From the NCBI GenBank assembly GCA_002338565.1, contig DDIN01000008.1, forward strand, positions 554,167 through 618,166: 64,000 nt of DNA, in the 5' to 3' direction. Positions 16,185-25,391 of this stretch are shown here, piece after piece. A program made the translations under genes and the position numbers. The stretch's first letter is position 1. Each line of letters starts with the position of its first letter. The notes under the pieces were generated by a model, which had not been told where the DNA came from, searched no databases, and saw only the letters and a program-made list of their open reading frames with translations. The stretch is from Hyphomonadaceae bacterium UBA1849 (GTDB lineage Bacteria > Pseudomonadota > Alphaproteobacteria > Caulobacterales > Hyphomonadaceae).

Positions 16185-16715
16185 TTATCCCGGGAAGGTC
16201 TGCACACCAATCTTGTACAAGCGGTCGCCATCAATAATCAGGCAGGCCGAGCTTTCCTGCCCCTGAACGTGACACCAGACCGGCGCATCCATGCTTTGAA
16301 AACGCAGATACTCGCCGCGATCCACCCACTCTTCCGGATAAAACGGGAACTCACCACCCGGGAAGTCTGCACCCTCCGGCCATTCAGGAAGCTCTGAACT
16401 TGTGAATGCGCCACCGCCAAACCGAACGCCGATCAGCTCATCCAGAAAATCTGCCATGCTGCGCTCGTCAGTCACTTCATAGAAACCGAAGAGATACCGC
16501 GCTGGTGTCGCGTGCGAATACAAAGGCGCGCCATCACCATCGCGCACAATGATCAGTGCCACGCTATTGGCGCAGTCGTCGCCTATCGCGACGGCCTCAG
16601 CGATATTGTCGCCGAATGAAACTGATTCTGACGATGTTGTTGCGCACCCGTCCGCGAAAGCTGCGCCACTGCTTAGCGCAAGGAACCCGAATGCGGCTAT
16701 TGCTGTCTTGATCAT
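16185..16715 (-). CDS. Exported protein of unknown function
   Basis: A 176-residue protein with a Sec signal peptide (MIKTAIAAFGFLALSSGAAFA, cleavage after AFA). I do not recognise the mature domain. It has few cysteines (DGCATT, DDCANS, VWCHVQG, SACLIID), which might form periplasmic disulfides. It is convergent with the amidohydrolase with a 27-base gap and probably monocistronic. Confidence 0.75.
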   Translation of the reverse strand: MIKTAIAAFGFLALSSGAAFADGCATTSSESVSFGDNIAEAVAIGDDCANSVALIIVRDGDGAPLYSHATPARYLFGFYEVTDERSMADFLDELIGVRFGGGAFTSSELPEWPEGADFPGGEFPFYPEEWVDRGEYLRFQSMDAPVWCHVQGQESSACLIIDGDRLYKIGVQTFPG

Positions 16716-16817
16716 AGATTTCCCCCTCTTTTCATCAGCTTAGAAGAAACCCACTAAAAAGATCAATCGTATCAGCTGCGATTTGACGGCCCTGCGACCG
16801 AAACCGTGAAAATCAAA

Positions 16818-16854
16818 ACGCCCCACCCCGCGATGAAGAAAACGGGATGGGGCG
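16818..16854 (-). terminator. Terminator downstream of the carboxylesterase gene
   Basis: ACGCCCCACCCCG pairs, with one G-T pair, with CGGGATGGGGCGT across a 11-base loop. On the minus strand it is followed by TTTTGATTTTC, so it serves the esterase gene ending at 16901. Confidence 0.8.
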
Positions 16855-16900
16855 TCCTGCAGAACAGACGTCGAGGGACGTCTGGGGAGGAGCTGGTTGT

Positions 16901-18340
16901 CTAGCTTTGTGGGCCGTCAGGAATGGTGGAAGCATCCCCTACAGTGATCTCTTCATCAAACACGGCCACCGCGCCGGATTCCGGCGTGTAAGCTGGCCAC
17001 TCAAACCCGTTATTACAGGTAATCGTGGTGGATGACGGATTCATATGCATGAAATTGGTCCAGCAGGAATTCACAATGTCGGCATAGGCCTCGTCTTCTA
17101 CAGTGGTGCGACCAGCGCCCCAGCTTGAGGTTTTAAGCGAGTCGAATGTGTACATCAGTTCGGCAGAGTGGATCGGGCCGTTGCCCCAGGCGGCCTCGCG
17201 GAATTCAGGCATATAGCGGAAGTGGTAGAGGAAGGCTGGCGCGCCCTCATCACCCGTTTCTGCGGCAAGCTGGGTCGCTCGGGAGAAACCGCCTTCGCCC
17301 ATGTTTGAACCGACCAGAACCGGCACATCAGCCTCGCGCCCGGCATCCATCGCTGCGCGCGGTGAGACCGTATTGAACGTGCCATCAATTGCGCCAGAGA
17401 TACCGCGGCGCAGCGCCGGATTGTAAGTCAGCGACTGAGCCGAGATGCTGCGCAGCATGTCAGCTGTCGCATCCGCAGGTACATCCAAGGTCGCCATGCC
17501 TTCCACGCCGAGCTGCTCAGCGGCAGTGAGTTCCCGGCCCGGAGACACGAATGCGCCGGACTGGACAATCGCCTTATCGAACAGGCCTTCAGCCGACGGA
17601 ATGGAGAGAAGGTTGATCACCATAACGCCGCCAGCCGACTGACCGGCAATAGTGACATTGTCTGGGTCGCCACCGAAGGAGGAAATATTCTCCTGAATCC
17701 ATTCAAGCGCTGCAACAGCATCCATCATCGCGAAGTCGCCCGTCGGGCCACCTTCTGCCGTCAACGCGGGATGAGCGAAATAGCCAAGCGGACCAAGTCG
17801 ATAGTTGATGGATACGGTGATTACCCCGTTCGCAGCATTGGCCTCACCATGATAAGAGCCAAGATGGCCCGCGCCCAGAAAGGCTGCACCACCATGCATC
17901 CAGAGCATGACAGGCGCATTCTCCGCATTCTCTGGCGCGTAAACTTCCATATAGAGGCAATCTTCGGATTTTACGCCAACGACACCGCCGCCATTTGGCA
18001 GGCTCGGGTCAGCGATCGCAGGCTGCACACAAGGCGCCTGAAACTCGATGACGGTGCGGTCACCCGTCCAAGGCTCTACTGGCTGGGGCGCGTGCCAGCG
18101 AAGGTCACCTACAGGCGGCTGAGCATAAGGAATGCCGCGAAACGCGTGATAATCGCCCATATCTTCGCCGACGAGGCGACCATTTGGCGTTTCAACAATA
18201 GCGGTGTCGATCAGGTCAGTCGGGGTGTAACCAACGGCAGGCACATGCCCATGCATCTCGCCGTCTTCATGATGGCCAGCATGTGCAGCCATGCCAAAGC
18301 TCAATGCAGCCGCAGAGGCTGCAAGCATTTTCCAGTACAT
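16901..18340 (-). CDS. Secreted type-B carboxylesterase
   Basis: A 479-residue alpha/beta-hydrolase of the cholinesterase/carboxylesterase B family. A Sec signal (MYWKMLAASAAALSFGMAAHA) is followed by a short His-rich segment (GHHEDGEMHGH). The nucleophile Ser235 is in TIAGQSAGG, the oxyanion segment is LWMHGGAAFLG, and the family signature EDCLYMEVY is present. Acid and His residues should lie in the C-terminal third but I cannot assign them with certainty. GGAGGAATT precedes the ATG. It likely hydrolyses esters in the periplasm or outside the cell; the substrate is unknown. The His-rich stretch might bind metal. Confidence 0.92.
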   Translation of the reverse strand: MYWKMLAASAAALSFGMAAHAGHHEDGEMHGHVPAVGYTPTDLIDTAIVETPNGRLVGEDMGDYHAFRGIPYAQPPVGDLRWHAPQPVEPWTGDRTVIEFQAPCVQPAIADPSLPNGGGVVGVKSEDCLYMEVYAPENAENAPVMLWMHGGAAFLGAGHLGSYHGEANAANGVITVSINYRLGPLGYFAHPALTAEGGPTGDFAMMDAVAALEWIQENISSFGGDPDNVTIAGQSAGGVMVINLLSIPSAEGLFDKAIVQSGAFVSPGRELTAAEQLGVEGMATLDVPADATADMLRSISAQSLTYNPALRRGISGAIDGTFNTVSPRAAMDAGREADVPVLVGSNMGEGGFSRATQLAAETGDEGAPAFLYHFRYMPEFREAAWGNGPIHSAELMYTFDSLKTSSWGAGRTTVEDEAYADIVNSCWTNFMHMNPSSTTITCNNGFEWPAYTPESGAVAVFDEEITVGDASTIPDGPQS

Positions 18341-18465
18341 AATTCCTCCCTCATATGCCTCTGCCGCTATCGTGTGCGGCAGGCAGAGTTATGAGGGTGA
18401 GCATGACCTATTTAGTGATATTGTCAATTTAAGATAGCCGGGTATCACGAAAATTGTGAATACGT

Positions 18466-19107
18466 TTAGCGCCCGAAATATCGGCCCGGGCGGTGGTTAA
18501 TTCCGACCATCAGGTTCAGCACGACAGCGCCAACAACCGAATAGACCAGATTGGTCAGCGGCAGCACAAATGCTGAGGCAACAAGAATGACGGCATCAAT
18601 AGACAAGAGCACCCAGCCGGCGCGCATAATGCCCTTCTCCTGAAGGAAGTGCGCCAGAATGCTGACGCCGCCAATGCCTGCGCCATGCCTGAACAGTGCA
18701 ATCATGCCCATGCCGATCATCGCGCCGCCAAGAATGGCCGCGAAAAGCGGGCTTAATGTTTCAACTGCGATCCAGCCAGTCACCAGGTTCGGAAAGATTG
18801 AAACCAAAGTCACCGCGACCACGGTCTTCAGCGTGAACTCCCACCCCATACGAAGGATCGCCAGAAGATAGAATGGCAGGTTCAGCAGGAAGAAGAATGC
18901 ACCGAAGCTAAGCGGCGCAATGTAGGAGAGGATCAGCGACATGCCCGCAACGCCGCCCGTCAGAAGCATGGCTTCGGAATACACAGTGACGCCCATGCCG
19001 ATGAACAGGGCGCCTAGCAGGATAGCAAATACGTCTTCATACCATTTGTGTTTCAAGGTGTTTTCATCCTCGACCTGCAGGTTTGAAGGGGCAGAAATAT
19101 CACTCAT
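18466..19107 (-). CDS. YitT-family membrane protein
   Basis: A 213-residue inner-membrane protein with five to six hydrophobic segments. The family pattern is ALFIGMGVTVYSEAMLLTGG near the N-terminus and RHGAGIGGVSIL in the middle. YitT proteins have no established transport substrate. I start at ATG 19107 (MSDISAPS) because the longer frame adds a Cys/Arg-rich, non-family N-terminus. It lies downstream of the glycosyltransferase on the same strand with a 180-base gap. Confidence 0.85.
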   Translation of the reverse strand: MSDISAPSNLQVEDENTLKHKWYEDVFAILLGALFIGMGVTVYSEAMLLTGGVAGMSLILSYIAPLSFGAFFFLLNLPFYLLAILRMGWEFTLKTVVAVTLVSIFPNLVTGWIAVETLSPLFAAILGGAMIGMGMIALFRHGAGIGGVSILAHFLQEKGIMRAGWVLLSIDAVILVASAFVLPLTNLVYSVVGAVVLNLMVGINHRPGRYFGR

Positions 19108-19285
19108 TTTGGTCTTCGCAGTTGAATTTAGCGCGGCATTAGCACCAAAGAGAATAGTATTCCAATGTTTTATTTCAATCTGGAAGAATGGTCCTTCTAT
19201 GCGGCATATTTGCAGGAAATTCGCCCAGAAAAAAGGCAGAGCCAAAGCCCTGCCTATCTTAACTCTCGTGACTGAGCGCCGGTTC

Positions 19286-20380
19286 CTACAGAACGCTTTC
19301 CTGATCACGTTCGCGGCGGCGACGCAGACGGCGTAACCGGTTCCAGAAGCGGCGACGTTCCGGCGTCGGCAGTGGCTCCAGATTGGTAATGAAGGTCTCT
19401 GCGCAGGCCCGCCATGAATAGCCTTCGGCATATTTGCGGCAGTCTTCGCGCTTCATCTCCAGACAGCCAAGAGCTGCTTCACGCAGGTCATCCGACACAA
19501 CGCCCGCGTTAGAGCCCGGAATCAGGTCTTTCGGCCCTGGCGCGTTGTATCCCGCCACCGGCGTACCGGCCGCCATGGCCTCAAGGATAACCAGACCGAA
19601 TGTATCCGTCAGGCTTGGGAAAACGAAAACGTCTGAATGAGCAAAGCAGGCTGCCAGCTCGTCACCAAACTTCGCGCCGAGGAATTTCACTTCCGGATAC
19701 TTCTTTTGAAGCTCTTCACGCTGCGGACCATCGCCGACAACGACTTTTGTGCCCGGCAGATCGAGCTCAACAAACGCCTCGATATTCTTCTCAACCGCCA
19801 CACGGCCAACATTGAGATAGATCGGGCGCTCCATGCCTTCGAACGGGTCCGGCATGTTTTCGCGTTTATCCGGATGGAAAAGATCTGTGTCCACGCCGCG
19901 CGACCAGGCAACAACATTGCCGAAGCCGTGCTCTTCAAGCTCTTCGCGCATGGATGGCGTTGCGACCATCACATGGCCGGAATAGCGGTGGAACCAGCGC
20001 ATAAAGCCATAGCCCCAGCTGAGCGGCACCGGGAAACGCGCGGACACATATTCTGGAAAGCGCGTGTGGTAGCTGGTTGTGAATGGGAACTTCATTTTGA
20101 GGCACATGGATCGCGCCGCCATACCCAGCGTGCCTTCTGTCGCGATGTGTACCGCAGCCGGCTCAAACTCGTTAAAGCGCTCAATGATCGCCTTCTTGGC
20201 GCCAAGCGCGAGCTGAATCTCATTGTATGTCGGAAGCGGGATGGTTTTGAAACCGTCAGCTGGTGAGACAACCTCGAACTCGTGCCCCATCGCTTCGCAT
20301 TCTTCGATCACACGGTTGAGGGTTCGAACAACGCCGTTCACCTGAGGTGCCCAAGCGTCTGTGACGAGCATAATTTTCAT
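19286..20380 (-). CDS. GT4-type glycosyltransferase
   Basis: A 364-residue retaining glycosyltransferase with a GT-B fold. The N-terminal domain begins MKIMLVTDAWAPQVNGVVRT, the donor-site loop of mannosyltransferases such as MgtA/PimB types. The C-terminal domain has LNVGRVAVEKN and the EX7E-like segment FPSLTDTFGLVILEAMAAG. It probably transfers a hexose, perhaps mannose, to a lipid or glycan acceptor at the cytoplasmic membrane face. The C-terminus is a very basic tail (RRRFWNRLRRLRRRRER) that could bind anionic lipids. Confidence 0.9.
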   Translation of the reverse strand: MKIMLVTDAWAPQVNGVVRTLNRVIEECEAMGHEFEVVSPADGFKTIPLPTYNEIQLALGAKKAIIERFNEFEPAAVHIATEGTLGMAARSMCLKMKFPFTTSYHTRFPEYVSARFPVPLSWGYGFMRWFHRYSGHVMVATPSMREELEEHGFGNVVAWSRGVDTDLFHPDKRENMPDPFEGMERPIYLNVGRVAVEKNIEAFVELDLPGTKVVVGDGPQREELQKKYPEVKFLGAKFGDELAACFAHSDVFVFPSLTDTFGLVILEAMAAGTPVAGYNAPGPKDLIPGSNAGVVSDDLREAALGCLEMKREDCRKYAEGYSWRACAETFITNLEPLPTPERRRFWNRLRRLRRRRERDQESVL

Positions 20381-20633
20381 CAGAACTCTCCCGAAAAAAC
20401 CGGCGATCAGAAACAGGAGATAAGCTGTTCCAAATCAGGAAGGCAAAAGCAAGGCAGCGTTTCGCACGAAGCAGCCCCAAGCGCAAATATCTGAACAATG
20501 TTTATGCGTTTGCGTTCACACAGTCAGCGCAGAAATCCGCTTTCGTGTTTTGCCGCGAGTAAGACCGCAAACCCTTGAAGTCACGGTCCTTCGGGGCAAG
20601 ATTAGTACTGAATTAGTGCAAGGAGAGAAAAGT

Positions 20634-23600
20634 ATGACCAAAGCCTCTGATGTTTGGAATCAGATCGATGAGTTCAAGCACGCACGTGAGGAAGAGGTCG
20701 TAGCTGATCTTCTTGATCGCCCTCCAGTGAGCGAAGGCCAGCGCAAAGAGGCAGTGCGTATAGGTCAGGAAATTGTCCAGATCGCCCGCACCAACGCCAA
20801 GCGCAAAGGTATTATGGAATCCTTCCTGGAAGAGTTCGGCCTTTCCAATCAGGAAGGCATCGCGCTGATGTGTCTGGCTGAAGCGCTGCTGCGCATCCCC
20901 GACGCCGAAACCCGTGATGACCTGATCGCCGAGAAGATGCGATCCGGTGACTGGTCTTCTCATTTGAACCAATCCGAGAGCTGGCTCGTGAACGCCTCCA
21001 CCTGGGGCCTCATGCTGACAGGTCGCGTGATCGGCCCATCTGCCGATGCTGTACGCAGCCCGGCCAAGTTCGTTCAGGGCCTTGTTCGTGAAAGCGGCGA
21101 GCCTGTCATCCGGACCGCGATGATGCAGGCCATGCGGATTATGGGCGAACAATTCGTGCTGGGTCGCAATGTGTCTGCTGCCATCAAGCGCGGTAAAAAA
21201 ATGATCCGCGAAGACGATGCAGCAACCTTCTCTTTCGACATGCTCGGCGAAGGCGCACGCACAGCGGCTGATGCTGACCGATATATGGAGTCCTACAAAT
21301 CCTCCATTCGTGCGATTGATGACGCGACAGAAGGCCATCCGCCGGAACTTGAAAACGGCGTCTCCGTCAAACTGTCTGCACTCCACCCGCGTTACGAGGC
21401 TGTGAAGACCGATCGCGTGATGGAAGAGCTTTATCCGCGCGTTCTGGAACTCTGCGAAATGGCGCACAAGCGCGGCATTCACCTCTGTCTTGATGCCGAA
21501 GAAGCTGACCGCCTCGTCATTCAGATGCAGATCATTGACCGCCTTGCCCGCGAACCATCGCTTGAGGGCTGGCGCGGCCTCGGCCTCGCCGTACAAGCTT
21601 ATCAAAAGCGCGCAGGTCTGGTGATCGAACGTCTGCACAAGCTCGCCGAAGAAACTGATCGTCGCATCATGGTGCGCCTCGTGAAAGGCGCCTACTGGGA
21701 CACTGAAATCAAGCACGCCCAGAATGAAGGCATTGAAGACTTCCCGGTCTTCACGACCAAGGATGCAACCGACCTTCACTATCTGCACTGCGCACGCCTT
21801 CTCATGAAGGCCTCGCCAAAGCTGTATCCGCAGATCGCGACGCACAATGCGCACACGCTCGCAGCCGTCCGCCTGATGGCCGAAGAACTGAACGTCGAAA
21901 ATTACGAGTTCCAGCGCCTGCACGGCATGGGCGAAGCGCTCTACAAAGCCGCGGGCGAAGCCAACCGCGTACGCGTTTACGCGCCCGTCGGCGCACACAA
22001 AGACCTTCTGCCATATCTGGTCCGCCGCCTTCTGGAGAACGGCGCCAACTCATCATTCGTGAACACCTTCCTCGATGAAGACGTGCCCGTAGACGACGTT
22101 GTCTATGACGGCATTGCACTTATCGAGGCAGGCAATCGCCGCCACCCGCGTATTGCGCGCCCGCCTGCCCTGTTCGGTGCAGACCGCCGCAACTCCAAAG
22201 GTCTCGACCTGTCGGAGAAGTCATCGCGCGACACGATTGCCGAATCTATTGCAAAGCTGGATAAATCCATGCCGCGCAAAGGCGGCCCTATCGTGGACGG
22301 CAAATCCAGCACAGATGGCAAGCATGATGTGCTCTGCCCGCATGATCTTTCGCGCGTGATCGGTAAGATGAAATGGGCCGGACCAAAGGATATCGAGAAA
22401 GCGTTTGAAGCCACGAAAAAAGCTCAGCCTGTCTGGGATGAGAAAGGCGGCGTTGCCCGCGCGGACATTCTGCGCGAAATGGGCAACAAGCTTGAAGAGA
22501 ATATGGACTTCTTCATCGCACTCATGTCTCGCGAAGGCGGCAAAACGCTGGCCGACGGCGTGGCCGAAGTGCGAGAAGCCGTCGATTTCTGCCGCTATTA
22601 CGCGCACGAGGCCGAAACCCACTTCAACCAGCCAACGCGCCTGCCGGGACCAACGGGTGAGACAAACCATCTGAGCCTTCATGGCCGCGGCACGTTTGTC
22701 TGCATCTCGCCATGGAACTTCCCGCTGGCGATCTTCACCGGCCAAGTTGCAGCGGCGCTTGCGGCGGGTAATGCCGTCATTGCCAAGCCCGCCGAGCAAA
22801 CCTCTTTCACCGCGTTTGAGGCCGTGAAGCTGTTCCTTGAGGCAGGGGTTCCAAAAGGCGTGCTTCACCTGCTTCCGGGTGATGGCGAAACCATTGGCGC
22901 GCCGCTGACCAAGCATAAAGATCTTGGCGGCGTCTGCTTCACAGGTTCCACCGAAGTTGCCCGTCTGATCAATAAGACACTCGCAGACCGCGAAGGCCCA
23001 ATCCTTCCGCTGATCGCCGAAACCGGCGGCATGAACGCCATGTTCGTCGACACGACCGCCCTGCGCGAACAGGTCATTGATGACATTGTCAGCTCTGCAT
23101 TCGGTTCTGCCGGCCAGCGCTGCTCTGCACTGCGCATCGCTTACCTGCCAGACGACACCGCCGACATGCTCATTGACGGCATTAAAGGCGCCATGGATGA
23201 GCTTCAGCTTGGCGACCCTGCCCTGCCTTCAACCGATATTGGTCCTGTGATCGACAAGGACGCTGAAACGACACTGGTCAATTATCTGAACGGGCTCGGC
23301 AAGAATGCAAAAATCCTGAAACGTGTCGCACCGGAAGACCTGCCGGAGAAGCAAACCTTCTTCTTCCCGACACTGATCGAGATGAAGAATATTGAAAGCA
23401 TGGAGCGCGAGGTCTTCGGCCCTGTACTTCATGTCGTGCGATATGACCCGGATCGTCTCAACAAGGTCGCGCCGCAACTCGAAGCGAAAGACTATGGTCT
23501 GACGCTCGGCATCCACTCGCGCCTTGAAAGCTTCTCGCGGGAAGTGCGCGATGCGGTGAAAGTCGGCAACACATATGTGAACCGGTCCATGACCGGCGCA

Positions 23601-23756
23601 GTCGTCGGCGTCCAGCCGTTCGGCGGCGAAGGTCTGTCAGGTACCGGGCCGAAAGCAGGTGGCCCACATTACTTGCAACGTTTTGCTGTTGAAAGAACAG
23701 TTACAGTAAATACCGCAGCTCAAGGCGGCGACCCCGACCTGCTAAACCTGACCTGA
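20634..23756 (+). CDS. putA: PutA: proline dehydrogenase / P5C dehydrogenase
   Basis: A 1040-residue bifunctional enzyme that oxidises proline to glutamate: FAD-dependent proline dehydrogenase (barrel at about 200-450) then NAD-dependent P5C dehydrogenase (about 530-1000). PRODH signatures include GVSVKLSALHPRY and RLVKGAYWDTEIK. The aldehyde dehydrogenase half has SPWNFPLAIF, catalytic-base Glu796 in AETGGMNAMF and nucleophile Cys830 in GSAGQRCSALR. The N-terminus lacks the ribbon-helix-helix domain of E. coli PutA, so it should not be a DNA-binding autorepressor. The start at 20634 follows AGGAGAG. No PutP or Lrp regulator gene is adjacent. Confidence 0.97.
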   Translation: MTKASDVWNQIDEFKHAREEEVVADLLDRPPVSEGQRKEAVRIGQEIVQIARTNAKRKGIMESFLEEFGLSNQEGIALMCLAEALLRIPDAETRDDLIAEKMRSGDWSSHLNQSESWLVNASTWGLMLTGRVIGPSADAVRSPAKFVQGLVRESGEPVIRTAMMQAMRIMGEQFVLGRNVSAAIKRGKKMIREDDAATFSFDMLGEGARTAADADRYMESYKSSIRAIDDATEGHPPELENGVSVKLSALHPRYEAVKTDRVMEELYPRVLELCEMAHKRGIHLCLDAEEADRLVIQMQIIDRLAREPSLEGWRGLGLAVQAYQKRAGLVIERLHKLAEETDRRIMVRLVKGAYWDTEIKHAQNEGIEDFPVFTTKDATDLHYLHCARLLMKASPKLYPQIATHNAHTLAAVRLMAEELNVENYEFQRLHGMGEALYKAAGEANRVRVYAPVGAHKDLLPYLVRRLLENGANSSFVNTFLDEDVPVDDVVYDGIALIEAGNRRHPRIARPPALFGADRRNSKGLDLSEKSSRDTIAESIAKLDKSMPRKGGPIVDGKSSTDGKHDVLCPHDLSRVIGKMKWAGPKDIEKAFEATKKAQPVWDEKGGVARADILREMGNKLEENMDFFIALMSREGGKTLADGVAEVREAVDFCRYYAHEAETHFNQPTRLPGPTGETNHLSLHGRGTFVCISPWNFPLAIFTGQVAAALAAGNAVIAKPAEQTSFTAFEAVKLFLEAGVPKGVLHLLPGDGETIGAPLTKHKDLGGVCFTGSTEVARLINKTLADREGPILPLIAETGGMNAMFVDTTALREQVIDDIVSSAFGSAGQRCSALRIAYLPDDTADMLIDGIKGAMDELQLGDPALPSTDIGPVIDKDAETTLVNYLNGLGKNAKILKRVAPEDLPEKQTFFFPTLIEMKNIESMEREVFGPVLHVVRYDPDRLNKVAPQLEAKDYGLTLGIHSRLESFSREVRDAVKVGNTYVNRSMTGAVVGVQPFGGEGLSGTGPKAGGPHYLQRFAVERTVTVNTAAQGGDPDLLNLT

Positions 23757-23782
23757 TACGTCAGAAACTAAACATGTTTTTC

Positions 23783-23810
23783 GCAATCACCCGAAATCTC
23801 GGGTGATTGC
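23783..23810 (+). terminator. Long hairpin after putA
   Basis: A perfect 12-bp stem (GCAATCACCCGA/TCGGGTGATTGC) with loop AATC lies 27 bases after the putA stop. Only a weak T-tract follows, so it may act as a terminator or mRNA 3' stabiliser. Confidence 0.65.
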
Positions 23811-23940
23811 AACTTAAGATTTTCGCTCCTGCCGTTAAGTATTCAATTCAAACTCATCTGCCGTCGATTAATAGATTTTCCAGTATTTCGTGCGAGTACT
23901 TTCGAAGGGAGATCAGGATCAACTGGTTGGTGAGGGCAGA

Positions 23941-25023
23941 ATGAACAGTTTTAGCGCAGCCAAGCGCGACATAAGCTATGGCGCAAAAACACACACATCC
24001 ATCGAAGTAAAGCAATCTGACGTCAGCGAGCGCGGCATTGATGCCAGCCTTGAAGACCTCAAAAATTCCGTGTTCGGATTTTCACGTCAGAACCGCGAAA
24101 TTGCAGACCGCACAAAGCTGCTGGCGCTGAATGCGACGATTGAAGCAGCACGTGTCGGCGAAGCCGGCAAAGGCTTTGAAGTTGTCGCGGGCGAAGTCAA
24201 GAATCTGGCTGATCAGGCCAAACAGGCTGCCGAGCGTTTCGAGCAAGTCGTCGTGCCGCCACTCGAGCACACGGTTGAGGTCGCCAAGCAACTCGGCGAT
24301 CAACGTATGAAAGATATCGCGCTGTCTACCGTTCAGCTGATCGTTCGCAACCTGTTTGAACGCACCGCAGACGTGCGCTGGTGGGCGACTGATACAGCAT
24401 TCTGGGAGGCTCTGGCCCACCCTGAGAACCGCGAGGCTCAGTCATTTGCGCAGAAGCGCCTTGGCGTCATCCACCGCTATTACACCGTCTATAAAGACCT
24501 CGTTCTCGTCGACACTAGCGGCAAGCTGTTCGCCTGCGCGAACTCTCAGGCCCGCAACTTTGTGGGCCGGAGTGCAGCCGACGAGCCGTGGTATCAGCAG
24601 GCCATGAGCACAAACTCCGGTGACGATTATGTCGTCAGCCGCGTCTATCACTCAGACGATTATAACTCCCGTATTCTGACTTACGCGACCGCTGTTCGCG
24701 AAGGCGGAGAGCGCACAGGTAAAATTCTCGGCGTTCTGGGTGTACATTTTGACTGGTCGGCGCAGGGGCACTCGGTTGTTGCCGAAGAACCGCCATTCAC
24801 ACCGGTAGAATGGAAGACAACACGCGTTCTTCTTCTGAATGACGATCATTACTGCATTGCCGCGTCAGACGGTCAGGGCATTGCTCAGAAATTCGATCTG
24901 CAAATGGGCGGAGACAATATGGGCAGCTATACCAGCGGCGAAAAGCATATCTATTTCGCCCGCACCACCGGCTATGAAGGCTATGACGGTATGGGCTGGA
25001 TCGGCGTCGTCATCCGCAGCTAA
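23941..25023 (+). CDS. Soluble chemoreceptor-like protein: MCP tip then Cache-like sensor
   Basis: A 360-residue protein with no transmembrane segment. Residues about 30-110 contain the conserved MCP signalling tip, [21 protein letters not shown] and [21 protein letters not shown], which contacts CheA/CheW. It is much shorter than a normal receptor hairpin and sits before the sensory module. The C-terminal half (about 135-360) looks like a Cache/PAS-type domain: [20 protein letters not shown], then [11 protein letters not shown], then [13 protein letters not shown]. The domain order is inverted relative to classical receptors. I start at ATG 23941 after GAGGG. No che genes are nearby. It presumably senses a cytoplasmic cue. 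Confidence 0.82.
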   Translation: MNSFSAAKRDISYGAKTHTSIEVKQSDVSERGIDASLEDLKNSVFGFSRQNREIADRTKLLALNATIEAARVGEAGKGFEVVAGEVKNLADQAKQAAERFEQVVVPPLEHTVEVAKQLGDQRMKDIALSTVQLIVRNLFERTADVRWWATDTAFWEALAHPENREAQSFAQKRLGVIHRYYTVYKDLVLVDTSGKLFACANSQARNFVGRSAADEPWYQQAMSTNSGDDYVVSRVYHSDDYNSRILTYATAVREGGERTGKILGVLGVHFDWSAQGHSVVAEEPPFTPVEWKTTRVLLLNDDHYCIAASDGQGIAQKFDLQMGGDNMGSYTSGEKHIYFARTTGYEGYDGMGWIGVVIRS

Positions 25024-25046
25024 TTTTTACTGAGAGATCACACCAG

Positions 25047-25084
25047 AGCCCTGTTCGTTTTGCGACGAGCGGGGTTCTTTTTTG
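25047..25084 (+). terminator. Terminator after the chemoreceptor gene
   Basis: AGAGCCCT pairs (two G-T pairs) with GGGGTTCT, followed by a T6 run at about 25077-25082. It lies 20-60 bases after the stop at 25023, so it ends the chemoreceptor transcript. Confidence 0.65.
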
Positions 25085-25086
25085 CG

Positions 25087-25362
25087 CTAGTCGACCTTTT
25101 CAAGCTCTTTCGGCACTGAGACTTTGCGGCGCTTTTCTTTCGCCTTCGGTTTTGGCAGGAGACGAAAGCGAGACTGGCACCAGGCAAAGCCGACACCAAC
25201 ATCTAACAAGGCATCAGAGCGCCCGCACGGGCAGGCAAATAGCCAGAGATCGTAGACGGTGTAGGTTTCACCCGCGATCAGTGGCACAGGCTCGCCCGTC
25301 ACATGGTTCGGGGCTGCATTGACGCAAAGTACAAGATCACCGCGGCCAACATCATAACTCAT
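25087..25362 (-). CDS. Small conserved-looking hypothetical protein
   Basis: A 91-residue protein I do not recognise. It begins like a small beta-barrel (GRGDLVLCVNAA, GETYTVYDLW), has a CPCG motif and ends in a Lys-rich tail (KPKAKEKRRKV). It reads like a fold for binding nucleic acid or metal, but this is a guess. It follows dcd on the same strand with a 29-base gap and may share its transcript. Confidence 0.6.
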   Translation of the reverse strand: MSYDVGRGDLVLCVNAAPNHVTGEPVPLIAGETYTVYDLWLFACPCGRSDALLDVGVGFAWCQSRFRLLPKPKAKEKRRKVSVPKELEKVD

Positions 25363-25391
25363 AGCGGCGATTTATATCACAAGTCGGACGA

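Noticed and set aside
20613..21998. A 461-codon minus-strand ORF opposite putA
   Set aside because: Antisense shadow of a highly conserved gene with strong third-position GC bias; no family features.
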